Made by a program: the position numbers and the translations under genes | In this document: piece after piece, positions 42,585-51,144 of the stretch | Position numbering within the stretch: the stretch's first letter is position 1 | Layout of the letters: every line of letters begins with the position of its first letter | NCBI GenBank assembly: GCA_947630175.1 | Contig: CANRGJ010000001.1 | Span: 1-64,000, forward strand | DNA: 64,000 nt | DNA from: an uncultured Ruminiclostridium sp. | GTDB taxonomy: Bacteria > Bacillota > Clostridia > Oscillospirales > Ruminococcaceae | Direction of reading: 5' to 3' | Notes under the pieces: model-generated | Seen by the model: the letters and a program-made list of their open reading frames with translations, nothing else | What the model was told of the DNA's origin: nothing | Database searches by the model: none

Positions 42585-43487
42585 ATGAAACACCTGTTAA
42601 AGCTTCAGGATCTCACCACTGAGGAAATAATCGACATTTTAAATCTTGCCGACCAGCTCAAATACGAGCAGAAACACGGCATACCCCACGATCATCTTAA
42701 AGGAAAAACTCTCGGAATGATTTTCGAAAAAGCCTCCACCAGAACCAGAGTCAGCTTTGAAACTGGAATGTATCAGCTTGGCGGCTATGCGCTTTTCCTG
42801 TCCTCAAACGAGCTTCAGATAGGCAGAGGCGAACCTGTTCAGGACACAGCGAGAGTCCTTTCAAGATACCTTGACGGCATTATGATAAGGACTTTCGCTC
42901 AGAAAGAGGTGGAAGACCTTGCCGAATACGGCTCGATACCTATTATAAACGGACTTACCGATTACTGCCACCCCTGTCAGGTCCTTGCCGACCTTATGAC
43001 CGTAAGGGAGTACAAGAACAAGCTGGACGGACTTAAAATGTGCTATATCGGCGACGGCAACAATATGGCAAATTCGCTGATAGTAGGCTGCTTAAAGGTA
43101 GGAATGGACGTTTCCATCGCTTGCCCCGAGGGCTATTATCCCGACAGCACCGTTCTTGATTTTGCAAAAGCTTACCCCAACTTCAAGCTTGTAAACGACC
43201 CAAAGACCCCCGCCGAGGGCGCGGACATCCTTTTCACAGACGTCTGGGCGTCAATGGGACAGGAAAGCGAGGCGGAAAAAAGAAAGATAGCCTTCAAAGG
43301 CTATCAAATAAATGACGAAGTTATGTCCGCCGCAAAGCAGGACGCAATGGTAATGCACTGCCTTCCCGCCCATCGCGAGGAGGAGATAACCGCCAAGGTA
43401 TTTGAGGCTCACGCAAACGAAATATTTGACGAGGCCGAAAACCGTCTCCACGCTCAGAAAGCCGTAATGGTAAAGCTGATGAGCTGA
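42585..43487 (+). CDS. argF: Ornithine carbamoyltransferase
   Basis: A 300-aa enzyme making citrulline. The carbamoyl-phosphate loop is STRTRVSFE, and HPCQVLAD and HCLPAHREEEI (ornithine side) are present. The start ATG at 42585 has GAAAGGAAAA; a longer reading into the GNAT gene is rejected. It is the last gene of the arg operon. Confidence 0.96.
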   Translation: MKHLLKLQDLTTEEIIDILNLADQLKYEQKHGIPHDHLKGKTLGMIFEKASTRTRVSFETGMYQLGGYALFLSSNELQIGRGEPVQDTARVLSRYLDGIMIRTFAQKEVEDLAEYGSIPIINGLTDYCHPCQVLADLMTVREYKNKLDGLKMCYIGDGNNMANSLIVGCLKVGMDVSIACPEGYYPDSTVLDFAKAYPNFKLVNDPKTPAEGADILFTDVWASMGQESEAEKRKIAFKGYQINDEVMSAAKQDAMVMHCLPAHREEEITAKVFEAHANEIFDEAENRLHAQKAVMVKLMS

Positions 43488-43500
43488 TTTGATTTTAAAG

Positions 43501-43541
43501 AAAAACTTCCGTAGTTTAGCACTGCGGAAGTTTTTGTTTTA
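43501..43541. terminator. Bidirectional terminator between argF and the peptide-binding lipoprotein
   Basis: AAAAACTTCCG and CGGAAGTTTTT form a stem with a short inner AGT/ACT extension. A and T tails on both sides serve the convergent genes. Confidence 0.85.
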
Positions 43542-45161
43542 TCAGTCAAACCTTTTTGCTTTCTCAAAAATCACCGTATCCGTAAACGGGTTATAAATAA
43601 TATCCTCGCAGTCCTCCCCGAAGAATGCGTACTTGCTCTGCTCCAGCAGTGGTATGAACGCCGCCGAACCCGTCACGTTCTTTTCCGCCTGCAAATAAAG
43701 CTCAGCCCCTTCATCAACAGTTTTTGCACTTTCTGCTCTTGACATCAGCATATCAAACTCTCCGTTTGAGTACCCGCCGTAATTCCCGCCGCCGTTGGAG
43801 ATAAACGAGGATAAATAAGCATACGGACTGTTAAAGCTGCCCGAAATATCGGTTACTATCATATCAAAATCGCCGCTTTTCAGCACACTGTCATATTCGC
43901 CCTGCTCAAGCCTTTTTATATTGCAGTAAAATCCAAGTTCAGCCTGCCACTGCTGAGCCACCGAGGAAACATAATCTTCAACAGCGTCGTTATCTGGAAT
44001 ATACAGCGTAGTCCCCGACATACAGGAACGGTCGATATGCTCCAAAGCACTTTGTATCGCCGTGTCTGCCGCCTTTCTGTCATAGGTGAGCGCAGAGCTT
44101 TCCTTTACTATATCGCGGTATGCTTCGTCACCCAATTTTATCGAGGAGGGAATAAGGCTTTGCGCCTTTTCATAACCGTCAATCTCCAATTCTATTTTTG
44201 CGGAATTTATGCTGTAAGCCAAAGCCTTTCTCAAATCAGCGTTTCTGAAATTTTCGTTCTTTGTATTAAAAAGCACGCCTATAGTTCCGTTTTTATTTTC
44301 GCTGTAAGAATATCCCATTTCAAGCAGCTTTGCGGCTTCGTTGCCCGAGGTGATATAAACGTGGCTCTGCTCGTCAATGAAATTTTGAAATCTATCAGGT
44401 TCCTCTATAAAAAAATTCAACCCGTAGGGACAAACCTCGCCGTTTTTGTTATTTTCGGGATTTACCCGCAGAATGACGTAATTGTTGTCCGTACTCCAAT
44501 AATCATAGCTCCATTTATAAAGATAAAACGCCCCGTTTGATGCGATAGCATCGCTTGTCAGCCCGTATTTTCCGTCGGTGCTGTAATAATATTCCTCGTT
44601 ACAGGGCATTGCGGGAGTGGTCGTCAGCATAATGGGAAATGACGGATTAGGATATTCCAGCGTTATCTCAAGCGTAAAATCGTCCTCAGCCCTTACGCCC
44701 AATTGTGATAAGTCCGTCAAAACTCCCTTATTCACCGCCTGCGCATTTTTTATGCAGAAAAAATCCCCTGCGTTGACCGATTTGGTAGCAGGCTTTAACA
44801 GCCTCTGAAACCCGAACACAAAGTCGTTTGCTGTGCATTGTGCCTTGAACTCTTTGCCGTCCGTCCAGAAAATATCTTCTCTAAGCTTAAACGTGTAGAC
44901 CAGTCCGTCGTCGCTCACGTCATAGCTTTCCGCGGCGGCACATTCCACATTTCCCTCACTGTCGGTCTTCAGAAGCCCCGTGAACATATTTGCGATTATT
45001 TCAAGCGAAGAGCCGTCATAAGCAGTCTGCGGGTCCAGAGTAGCGGGATTTGAGGGAATATCGTACTTGAAAACATATCCCGTTCCGTCGCTTTCCTGAC
45101 AGCCGCTTACCGAAAGGCACAAAGCCGCCGACAACAGCAAAGCCGTAAATCTATATCTCAA
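43542..45161 (-). CDS. Oligopeptide-type ABC solute-binding lipoprotein
   Basis: A 539-aa SBP_bac_5 (OppA/DppA) family lipoprotein with lipobox VSGC (Cys21). Typical stretches are PATLDPQTAYDGSSLEIIAN, FKLREDIFWTDGKEF and RKALAYSIN. The start is TTG at 45161 inside the nrdG coding region, with GGGAGAG 9 nt upstream. No cognate permease or ATPase is nearby, so it is an orphan binding protein or uses a shared transporter. The ligand is unknown. Confidence 0.85.
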   Translation of the reverse strand: MRYRFTALLLSAALCLSVSGCQESDGTGYVFKYDIPSNPATLDPQTAYDGSSLEIIANMFTGLLKTDSEGNVECAAAESYDVSDDGLVYTFKLREDIFWTDGKEFKAQCTANDFVFGFQRLLKPATKSVNAGDFFCIKNAQAVNKGVLTDLSQLGVRAEDDFTLEITLEYPNPSFPIMLTTTPAMPCNEEYYYSTDGKYGLTSDAIASNGAFYLYKWSYDYWSTDNNYVILRVNPENNKNGEVCPYGLNFFIEEPDRFQNFIDEQSHVYITSGNEAAKLLEMGYSYSENKNGTIGVLFNTKNENFRNADLRKALAYSINSAKIELEIDGYEKAQSLIPSSIKLGDEAYRDIVKESSALTYDRKAADTAIQSALEHIDRSCMSGTTLYIPDNDAVEDYVSSVAQQWQAELGFYCNIKRLEQGEYDSVLKSGDFDMIVTDISGSFNSPYAYLSSFISNGGGNYGGYSNGEFDMLMSRAESAKTVDEGAELYLQAEKNVTGSAAFIPLLEQSKYAFFGEDCEDIIYNPFTDTVIFEKAKRFD

Positions 45162-45651
45162 TTTCCACTGCTCTCCCTTGCTTCAGGCTCTCCTGCACAT
45201 CGATAGTGCGCTGATTTCTGCTCCCTTTGTATTTCAGCTCCAGACTACGCTGAGAGAGAATGAATTTTCCATCTATGATAACGTCCATCAACCCCAGAAA
45301 CTTTTTAACATCGCTGTTTTTTTCGCTCATCTCCAGAAGCTGTTCAAAGGTGAAGCCCGTATAGCTCATAAGATGATAGTCCTTTTTCAGCCTTTCCGCC
45401 ATATAAGCGCAGGCTTCAGGCTGACAGAACGGCTCTCCTCCCGAAAAGGTCACGCCTTTTGTCAGCTTGTTTTCGTGTATCTTTTCAATTATTTTATCGC
45501 AGTCGGCATATCTTCCACCCTCAAAATCGTGGGTCTGCGGATTGTGACAGCCCTCGCAGTGATGAGGACACCCTTGTGTGAATATAGTAAAGCGAAATCC
45601 CGGTCCGTCAACAATGGAATCCGACACCAGCCCCGCCAATTTTATTTTCAT
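45151..45651 (-). CDS. nrdG: Anaerobic ribonucleotide reductase activating protein
   Basis: A 166-aa radical-SAM activase that installs the glycyl radical on NrdD. The cluster motif is CPHHCEGCHNP, and VTFSGGEPFCQ is the SAM-binding GGE region. AAAGGAAA precedes the start. No nrdD is in the window. It overlaps the downstream binding-protein gene by 11 nt. Confidence 0.93.
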   Translation of the reverse strand: MKIKLAGLVSDSIVDGPGFRFTIFTQGCPHHCEGCHNPQTHDFEGGRYADCDKIIEKIHENKLTKGVTFSGGEPFCQPEACAYMAERLKKDYHLMSYTGFTFEQLLEMSEKNSDVKKFLGLMDVIIDGKFILSQRSLELKYKGSRNQRTIDVQESLKQGRAVEIEI

Positions 45652-45695
45652 AACAATTTCCTTTCAAATCAAAATGCTTATATCTTCCGTAATCA

Positions 45696-45724
45696 AGTAT
45701 ACTTAATTTCCCTCAAAAAATCAA
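45696..45724 (-). promoter_or_regulatory. Promoter of nrdG
   Basis: Minus strand: TTGATT (45719-45724), a 17-nt spacer and TATACT (45696-45701), about 45 nt before the start. The -10 lies within the palindrome AAGTATACTT. Confidence 0.7.
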
Positions 45725-45738
45725 TACCGAAATTATGA

Positions 45739-46563
45739 TTATTTTCTTACAACGCTTTTTATTTTTCCGACCAGTGTACAAATAAGGAACGCCGCCAGAT
45801 CCACCACCACAATGCACGCTCCCGTTGGAACAGGCAGATAAAAGGTTATCACCAGTCCAGTTATAAAGCAGATTATCGAAATGACAACGGAAAATACCGT
45901 CACTCCCCGATAGCTTTTGCATACTCTCATCGCAGTAAGTGAGGGGAATATCACCAAGCTTGAAATAAGCAGCGCTCCCATAAGCCTCATTCCCACTACG
46001 ATGACCACAGCGGTGAGCAGCGCTATAAGCCCGTTGTAAAGCCCTGTTTTTATTCCCGTAGCCTTTGAAAAGCTCTCGTCAAATGTAACACTGAATATTT
46101 TATTGTAAAACAGTATATAAAGCACTATCACCGCCAGAGAAGATACGACGCTCACCGCAACGTCCTCCTGCTGCAAAGCAAGGATACTTCCGAACATATA
46201 GCTGTTTACGTCTATATTCACTTGAAAAACCGAAATGATTATCATTCCGATAGCCAGCGCACTACTTGAAATGATAGCGATAAGCGCATCTCCTTTGAGT
46301 CTACTGTTCTGACTTAATCTCAGCAGGAAAAACGCCGCCGCCACCACCACGGGTATCGCCACATAAAGCGGCGCTAGGTTAAACGCCGCCGCAAACGCCA
46401 GCGCACCGTAACCCACATGGCTCAGTCCGTCGCCTATCATTGAATATCTTTTCAGCACAAGGCTCGACCCCAGCAGGGAAGCGCACAGCGACACAAGCAG
46501 TCCTACCAACAGCGCCCTTAAAATAAAATCATATGACAGCATTTCAGCAAGAATATTTTCCAT
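45739..46563 (-). CDS. znuB: Zinc/manganese-type ABC permease
   Basis: A 274-aa ABC-3 family membrane protein with about eight predicted helices. Conserved segments are SLLGSSLVLKRYSMIGDGLS, HVGYGALAFA and GMRLMGALLISSLVIFP. GGAGG precedes the start. It overlaps the ATPase gene by 20 nt and is the last gene of the fur-VOC-SBP-ATPase-permease operon. Confidence 0.9.
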   Translation of the reverse strand: MENILAEMLSYDFILRALLVGLLVSLCASLLGSSLVLKRYSMIGDGLSHVGYGALAFAAAFNLAPLYVAIPVVVAAAFFLLRLSQNSRLKGDALIAIISSSALAIGMIIISVFQVNIDVNSYMFGSILALQQEDVAVSVVSSLAVIVLYILFYNKIFSVTFDESFSKATGIKTGLYNGLIALLTAVVIVVGMRLMGALLISSLVIFPSLTAMRVCKSYRGVTVFSVVISIICFITGLVITFYLPVPTGACIVVVDLAAFLICTLVGKIKSVVRK

Positions 46564-47263
46564 CGTTCCCGCCTCCCGTCATATTTTTGTAAAAATCGGT
46601 GCGGACATATTCCTCGGCAGTGCCGAAAAAGCTGTTTCCCGCCGAAAGATGCAGCACCTTGTTCGCGTATTTCAAAGCATTTGCAATATCGTGTGAGATC
46701 ATTATTATAGTAGTTTTGTGTACCTTGTTCAAATGCTCCGTAATATCGTAAAGCTCTGCCGTCATAACGGCGTCAAGCCCCGTCACAGGCTCGTCCAGAA
46801 GCAGCATTTTATCTGTTGCGCAAAGCGCTCTTGCTATCAGAACTCTCTGCTGCTGACCGCCTGACAGATCGCGGAAGCTCTTTTTTCTTATATCCTCCAG
46901 ATGCAGGTGACGAATGCTTTTATCCGTCGCCTGCTTTTGTTTTTTTGTATAAAAAGGGCAAAATCCTCCTGCTCCCAAGCAGCCCGACAGCACCACCTCC
47001 TGAACGGTGGCGGGAAAATCCTTTTGTATAGCGTTTTGCTGAGGAAGATAGCCTATCTGCCTCGGAGTTATCTCATTAAAAGCGATCTTTCCCGCCGACG
47101 GCTCCTTAAGTCCCAGTATTCCCTTTACCAGTGTGCTTTTTCCTGATCCGTTCTCTCCCAGAATAAGCAGATAATCTCCGCTTTCCACCGAAAAAGATAT
47201 ATCTCTGAACGCCGCAACGCCCTCATAAGACATTGAAAGCCTTTCACATTCAATTTGTTTCAA
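46544..47263 (-). CDS. znuC: Zinc/manganese-type ABC ATPase
   Basis: A 239-aa ATPase with Walker A GENGSGKSTL, signature [16 protein letters not shown], Walker B MLLLDEPVTGLD and ISHDIANAL. The start chosen is TTG at 47263, preceded by AAAGGGGG at 7 nt. In-frame TTG codons further upstream (to 47290) lie deeper in the binding-protein gene. The overlap with that gene is 14 nt. Confidence 0.9.
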   Translation of the reverse strand: MKQIECERLSMSYEGVAAFRDISFSVESGDYLLILGENGSGKSTLVKGILGLKEPSAGKIAFNEITPRQIGYLPQQNAIQKDFPATVQEVVLSGCLGAGGFCPFYTKKQKQATDKSIRHLHLEDIRKKSFRDLSGGQQQRVLIARALCATDKMLLLDEPVTGLDAVMTAELYDITEHLNKVHKTTIIMISHDIANALKYANKVLHLSAGNSFFGTAEEYVRTDFYKNMTGGGNDGKYSC

Positions 47264-48209
47264 CTCCAAGCCCCCTTTCAAGAACCTCAAGATTTCCTCT
47301 CATAAGCTGTTCGTAGGTAACTCCGTTTTCAAAATCCTCTTTTGAAACAGTGTGGCAGGAATGAAACAGTAACGCCTGCGCTCCCGTTTCCTCCGAAATA
47401 ACCTCCGCCACTTTCCCTGCGCTGAACTCAACATAATACACAGCAGGGATTGACAGCTCCCTCACCTTATTTATAAGAAACGACACCGTGACGGCGCTGA
47501 CGTCGGTGGAGGTACTGCACCCGGGGAACGCGGCGTAATATTCCAGCCCGTAATCCCTGCACAAATACCTGAACGGAAATCTGTCCCCAAACACAAGAAC
47601 TTTATTTTTTGCTTTTTCAACAGCTTTTTCGTAATCCTTGTCCAGCTCATTCAGCCTTTTTATATACTCGTCGGCGTTTTTTCGGTAAATTTCCGCATTC
47701 TCGCTGTCATCTTCCGCCATTTTCCTGCAAATAACGTCTGAAATAATTTCAGCGTTCCTTATAGAGGTCCAGACGTGTTCGTCGTATTCCGTTTCTTCTC
47801 CGTGAACCGAAACGCCCTCCGTCATTCCCTCGGAATGTTCCTCCTCCACGGTTTCAACGCAGTCCATCATACTGATAACGTCAATATCCTCACTGCCTAT
47901 CGCAGAAAGTATCTTTCCCGTCCATACATCCGACTCACCGCCTGAGCAAATAAAAATATCGCAGTTTTTCACCGCCGTTATATCCTGCGGCGTAGGCTCA
48001 TAAGCGTGACTTTCTCCGCCCGGGGTAACCAGCATAGTTATTTCCGCTTTATCTCCGCCTATCTGCCTTGCAAAATCATAAGGCGGGAAGATCGTGGTAA
48101 CTATTTTGAGCTTTGTGCTGTTTTCATCTCCGTTGTCGGTGGAACAGCCGCAAAGTCCGATAAACAGCGATAATATCAATACTGATAAAATAATTTTTAT
48201 TTTTTTCAT
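47250..48209 (-). CDS. znuA: Zinc/manganese-binding lipoprotein
   Basis: A 319-aa cluster-9 metal-binding protein (lipobox LCGC). The expected ligand-bearing segments are GGESHAYEPTPQD (His near residue 68), EHVWTS (His near 145) and VYYVEFS. A His/Glu-rich loop (residues about 125-143) is present but short, which is more typical of zinc than manganese forms. It is controlled with the Fur-family gene at the operon head. Confidence 0.88.
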   Translation of the reverse strand: MKKIKIILSVLILSLFIGLCGCSTDNGDENSTKLKIVTTIFPPYDFARQIGGDKAEITMLVTPGGESHAYEPTPQDITAVKNCDIFICSGGESDVWTGKILSAIGSEDIDVISMMDCVETVEEEHSEGMTEGVSVHGEETEYDEHVWTSIRNAEIISDVICRKMAEDDSENAEIYRKNADEYIKRLNELDKDYEKAVEKAKNKVLVFGDRFPFRYLCRDYGLEYYAAFPGCSTSTDVSAVTVSFLINKVRELSIPAVYYVEFSAGKVAEVISEETGAQALLFHSCHTVSKEDFENGVTYEQLMRGNLEVLERGLGVETN

Positions 48210-48211
48210 CT

Positions 48212-48595
48212 TTATACCGTAATTTCTACTAAATTCCCCTCAAAATCGCATATACAGCTTTCGTAATATCCGTCTCCCGTTGTTCGCGGACCGCTTACGA
48301 CCTGATATCCGTCAGCTCTGAGCTTTTCTGTTAATTGACGGACGTTTTCCTCGTTTCCTACGCTGAAAGAAATATGGGCATAACCAAAATGGTTGCCTTT
48401 TTCGCCGTCACTGCTCATATTCGGCTTATTCATTATTTCAAGCCTTGCTCCTCCGTCAAACGTCAGAAAATAAGAGCGAAAGCCTGCACTGACATTATGG
48501 TATCCGTTATTTGAAACGGCGTTGAAATATTTCACAAAAAAATGCTTTGCTTTTTCAATATCACTGACATACATTGCAATATGTTCAATAGTCAT
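48212..48595 (-). CDS. VOC/glyoxalase-superfamily protein
   Basis: A 127-aa single VOC fold with beta-alpha-beta units starting IEHIAMYVSDIEKAKHFFVK and ending CDFEGNLVEITV. Metal ligands typical of glyoxalase I (His5, Glu near residue 53 and Glu near 124) seem present, so a lyase or dioxygenase-like role is possible. It overlaps the fur gene by ATGA and precedes znuA by 2 nt, which ties it to metal homeostasis. Confidence 0.8.
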   Translation of the reverse strand: MTIEHIAMYVSDIEKAKHFFVKYFNAVSNNGYHNVSAGFRSYFLTFDGGARLEIMNKPNMSSDGEKGNHFGYAHISFSVGNEENVRQLTEKLRADGYQVVSGPRTTGDGYYESCICDFEGNLVEITV

Positions 48596-49011
48596 TTCTT
48601 GTCACCTTTCTTCCCGCACTCCTCGCAAATGCCGTAAAGAACCGTCTTTGTGTTGTCAACTCTGAACCTGTGATGTTCAAAAACGTGATTTTCAAGCTGT
48701 GTCAGATGTTCGCATTTTAAATGTATCAGCTTCCTGCATTCCACGCATTTGAGATGAAAATGCTGTTCGCAGTGTCCCTTGTCATCAACATACTGAAAAC
48801 AGGCGCTTTTTCCCTCTTCGCTGATATATTTTCTCACCCGCCCCTCAGCAACTAGTTTTTCCAGCGTGCGGTAAACGGTGGTTTTTCCCACGTTAACGCC
48901 CTGCTCCTCAAGCCGCCGCACTATCTCATCGGCAGTCATATGCTTTTCGCTGTTGCTTATAAGACAGTCAAGCACTTGCGTCCTTTGCTTTGTGTTATAT
49001 GTTTTCTGCAT
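48592..49011 (-). CDS. zur: Fur-family metalloregulator (probably Zur)
   Basis: A 139-aa Fur-fold repressor. The winged helix (VNVGKTTVYRTLEKL) and the HFHLKC metal site are followed by structural-zinc pairs CVEC and CEEC. The start ATG at 49011 has AGGAG; in-frame codons up to 49068 lie over the operator and promoter. As the first gene of the zinc-uptake operon it is most likely Zur; PerR or Fur are the alternatives. Confidence 0.88.
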   Translation of the reverse strand: MQKTYNTKQRTQVLDCLISNSEKHMTADEIVRRLEEQGVNVGKTTVYRTLEKLVAEGRVRKYISEEGKSACFQYVDDKGHCEQHFHLKCVECRKLIHLKCEHLTQLENHVFEHHRFRVDNTKTVLYGICEECGKKGDKK

Positions 49012-49031
49012 TTTATAACAGCTCCTAAATT

Positions 49032-49082
49032 TGAAATTGAATTTCATTTTCATATTATACAGCCGCAAGAAACTTTTGTCAA
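49032..49082 (-). promoter_or_regulatory. Fur/Zur-box and promoter of the zinc operon
   Basis: Minus strand: perfect TTGACA (49077-49082), a 17-nt spacer and perfect TATAAT (49054-49059). Directly downstream (49032-49052) is a 21-bp palindrome whose halves TGAAAATGAA and TGAAATTGAA differ at one base. Position and form fit repression by the adjacent Fur-family protein. Confidence 0.75.
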
Positions 49083-49102
49083 TACCGCGGCGGGAATTTC
49101 CG

Positions 49103-49131
49103 TCATATATTTTTCATTTTGAACATAATTA
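49103..49131 (+). promoter_or_regulatory. Candidate sigma-E promoter of the spoIIIA operon
   Basis: TCATATA (49103-49109) differs at one base from the -35 form KMATATT. After 14 nt, CATAATTA (49124-49131) partly matches the -10 CATACANT. It lies 32 nt before spoIIIAA, whose Bacillus counterpart is sigma-E controlled. Confidence 0.45.
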
Positions 49132-49162
49132 TAGACAAGCGTAAAACAAGGGAAGTGATAGA

Positions 49163-50020
49163 TTGATAAACGCCAGAATATGTGGCGGCGAAAGCGTCCT
49201 GCCTTATCTGGGGAGCATAGGTGAAATAATCTCTCGCTCCGACCACCGCATAAGAGATATATGTGAGATACGCCTGCGGGCGGGAATGCCCATAACGCTT
49301 GAAACACTGAACGGGCGCTTTACACTGGGACATAAGACCGCAGTTGAGGAAATAAACGAGTGCATAAAGAGCTTCTGCCGTTTTTCCCTCCACAGCTACG
49401 AAAGGGAACTGAAGGAAGGCTACATAACCCTTAAAGGCGGTCACAGAGCAGGCTTTTGCGGCAGCGCCGTAATAAAGAACGGCGTTATGGAAACGCTGAA
49501 AAACATCAGCAGTATCAATATCAGAATAGCAAGGGAGATCACAGGCTGCGGCGAACAGCTTTCTCCTATCGTTTTTTCCGATACCTTCACAGGCCTTGTT
49601 ATAGCGGGAAAGCCGATGAGTGGGAAAACCACTCTTTTGCGGGATCTTTGCCGAATAATAGGCGGCAGACACAAATTAGCGGTAATAGACAGCAGAGGCG
49701 AGATTGCCGCCTCCTATTGCGGACTTCCACAGAACGACGTAGGCGTTTTCACCGACGTTCTCAGCGGCTATGACAAGCGGGAGGGGATAGAGATAGCCAC
49801 CCGTGTCCTTTCCCCCGAATACATAGCCTGCGACGAAATAACAGGCGACCGTGAGATAACCAAAATGTGCCTTGACAGCGGCGTAAAAATGATCTTCACA
49901 CTTCACAGCGGCACGATGGAACAGGCAAAAAGCTCGGAAATTGCCAAAAGCGGAGCGATAAGCCACATCGCCTTTTTAGGCGGAAAAACAGGACAGGTCA
50001 CCGAAAGGGCGGTGCTTTGA
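49163..50020 (+). CDS. spoIIIAA: Stage III sporulation protein AA (ATPase)
   Basis: A 285-aa secretion-type ATPase thought to power the SpoIIIA-SpoIIQ channel between mother cell and forespore. The Walker A is AGKPMSGKTTLLRDL; DSRGEIAAS, DEITGDRE and FTLHSGTMEQA follow. It starts at TTG with GGGAAGTGA upstream and is the first gene of the complete eight-gene operon. Confidence 0.95.
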   Translation: MINARICGGESVLPYLGSIGEIISRSDHRIRDICEIRLRAGMPITLETLNGRFTLGHKTAVEEINECIKSFCRFSLHSYERELKEGYITLKGGHRAGFCGSAVIKNGVMETLKNISSINIRIAREITGCGEQLSPIVFSDTFTGLVIAGKPMSGKTTLLRDLCRIIGGRHKLAVIDSRGEIAASYCGLPQNDVGVFTDVLSGYDKREGIEIATRVLSPEYIACDEITGDREITKMCLDSGVKMIFTLHSGTMEQAKSSEIAKSGAISHIAFLGGKTGQVTERAVL

Positions 50021-50518
50021 ATGAACATTGTTTTTTCCCTTATCGTGATTTTCCTTGGAGCATTGGCGGGTCTGCATTTTTCCCGACGCTTAAAGGAGCG
50101 TGAACGCCTTATCTCCGTCATAATGCTTCTGGTAAAGGAATTAACGGTAAAGATAAGCTACACCAACACCGAGATAGGCGATATGCTGAGATACGCCTCC
50201 GAGGAACAGACATACAGCGACCTCTTGTTTGTAAAAAACTGCTCTCTGATACAGGAAAACGGCGATTTTCACAGCGAATGGGAAAAAGGCGTCAAGGAAC
50301 AGCCTTTCCTTGATACAAGGGACAGAGAGCTACTTTTCGCCTTGGGAGAAAAGCTGGGAGAAACAGACGGCGACGGGCAGCTTTCTTTTCTTGAAATGAC
50401 CTTGGAAATGCTTGAAAAACAGCACGAACAAGCGCTTGAGGATTACCGCCGAAAGGGCAGGATGTATCGCTCGGTAGGCGCTTTGTGCGGACTTGCCCTC
50501 GGAATAATGGTTTTGTAG
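50021..50518 (+). CDS. spoIIIAB: Stage III sporulation protein AB
   Basis: A 165-aa protein with N-terminal and C-terminal hydrophobic helices around a helical core similar to GspF-type domains (LVKELTVKISYTNTEIGDML). It follows spoIIIAA with no gap. Confidence 0.9.
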   Translation: MNIVFSLIVIFLGALAGLHFSRRLKERERLISVIMLLVKELTVKISYTNTEIGDMLRYASEEQTYSDLLFVKNCSLIQENGDFHSEWEKGVKEQPFLDTRDRELLFALGEKLGETDGDGQLSFLEMTLEMLEKQHEQALEDYRRKGRMYRSVGALCGLALGIMVL

Positions 50519-50527
50519 GAGAAGAAT

Positions 50528-50722
50528 ATGGATGTGGATCTTATATTTCAAATCGCGGCGATAGGGATAGTGGTCGCGGTGCTGAATATGCTGCTCCAGC
50601 GCTCAGGCAGGGAGGAGCAGGCAATGATGACCACGATAGCGGGACTTATAGTGGTGCTTATGATGATTATCACACAGATAAGCCTGTTGTTTGATACGAT
50701 AAAGCAGGTCTTCAACCTTTGA
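50528..50722 (+). CDS. spoIIIAC: Stage III sporulation protein AC
   Basis: A 64-aa protein with two membrane helices (residues about 4-24 and 32-55), typical in length and sequence (FQIAAIGIVVAVLNMLLQRS). Confidence 0.92.
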   Translation: MDVDLIFQIAAIGIVVAVLNMLLQRSGREEQAMMTTIAGLIVVLMMIITQISLLFDTIKQVFNL

Positions 50723-50737
50723 TATGCGAGGAAGAAT

Positions 50738-51127
50738 ATGAACATAGTCATCATAGCCTCCACTGCGCTTATAGCCTGCGTACTTTCTATTGTCCTCCGC
50801 CAGTACAAGCCCGAATACTCGCTTTTCATCTCAATAGCGACAGGCATTCTGATTTTTCTTGCAGTATTTGCAGTGATAGGACCCTTGCTGGATTTTGTGA
50901 AAAACCTCACCGAAGGGGCAGGACTGGACGGCATATACGCTCAGGTGCTGATAAAATCTCTTGCTGTCTGCTATATAACTCAGCTTGCCTGCGACTGCTG
51001 CGTGGACTCGGGAGAAACCGCGATAGCGGGAAAACTCCGTATAGCGGGAAAGATCGCCGTTTTGCTGATTGCGCTTCCTATGTTTGAGGGACTTGTCCAA
51101 ATAGTAAGCGACCTTATAGAAATTTGA
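50738..51127 (+). CDS. spoIIIAD: Stage III sporulation protein AD
   Basis: A 129-aa protein with about four membrane helices. It resembles AC in its first half (ALIACVLSIVLRQYKPEYSL) and is followed by SLAVCYITQLACDCC. It is a predicted membrane component of the channel. Confidence 0.92.
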   Translation: MNIVIIASTALIACVLSIVLRQYKPEYSLFISIATGILIFLAVFAVIGPLLDFVKNLTEGAGLDGIYAQVLIKSLAVCYITQLACDCCVDSGETAIAGKLRIAGKIAVLLIALPMFEGLVQIVSDLIEI

Positions 51128-51144
51128 CATAAAAACGAGGAATT

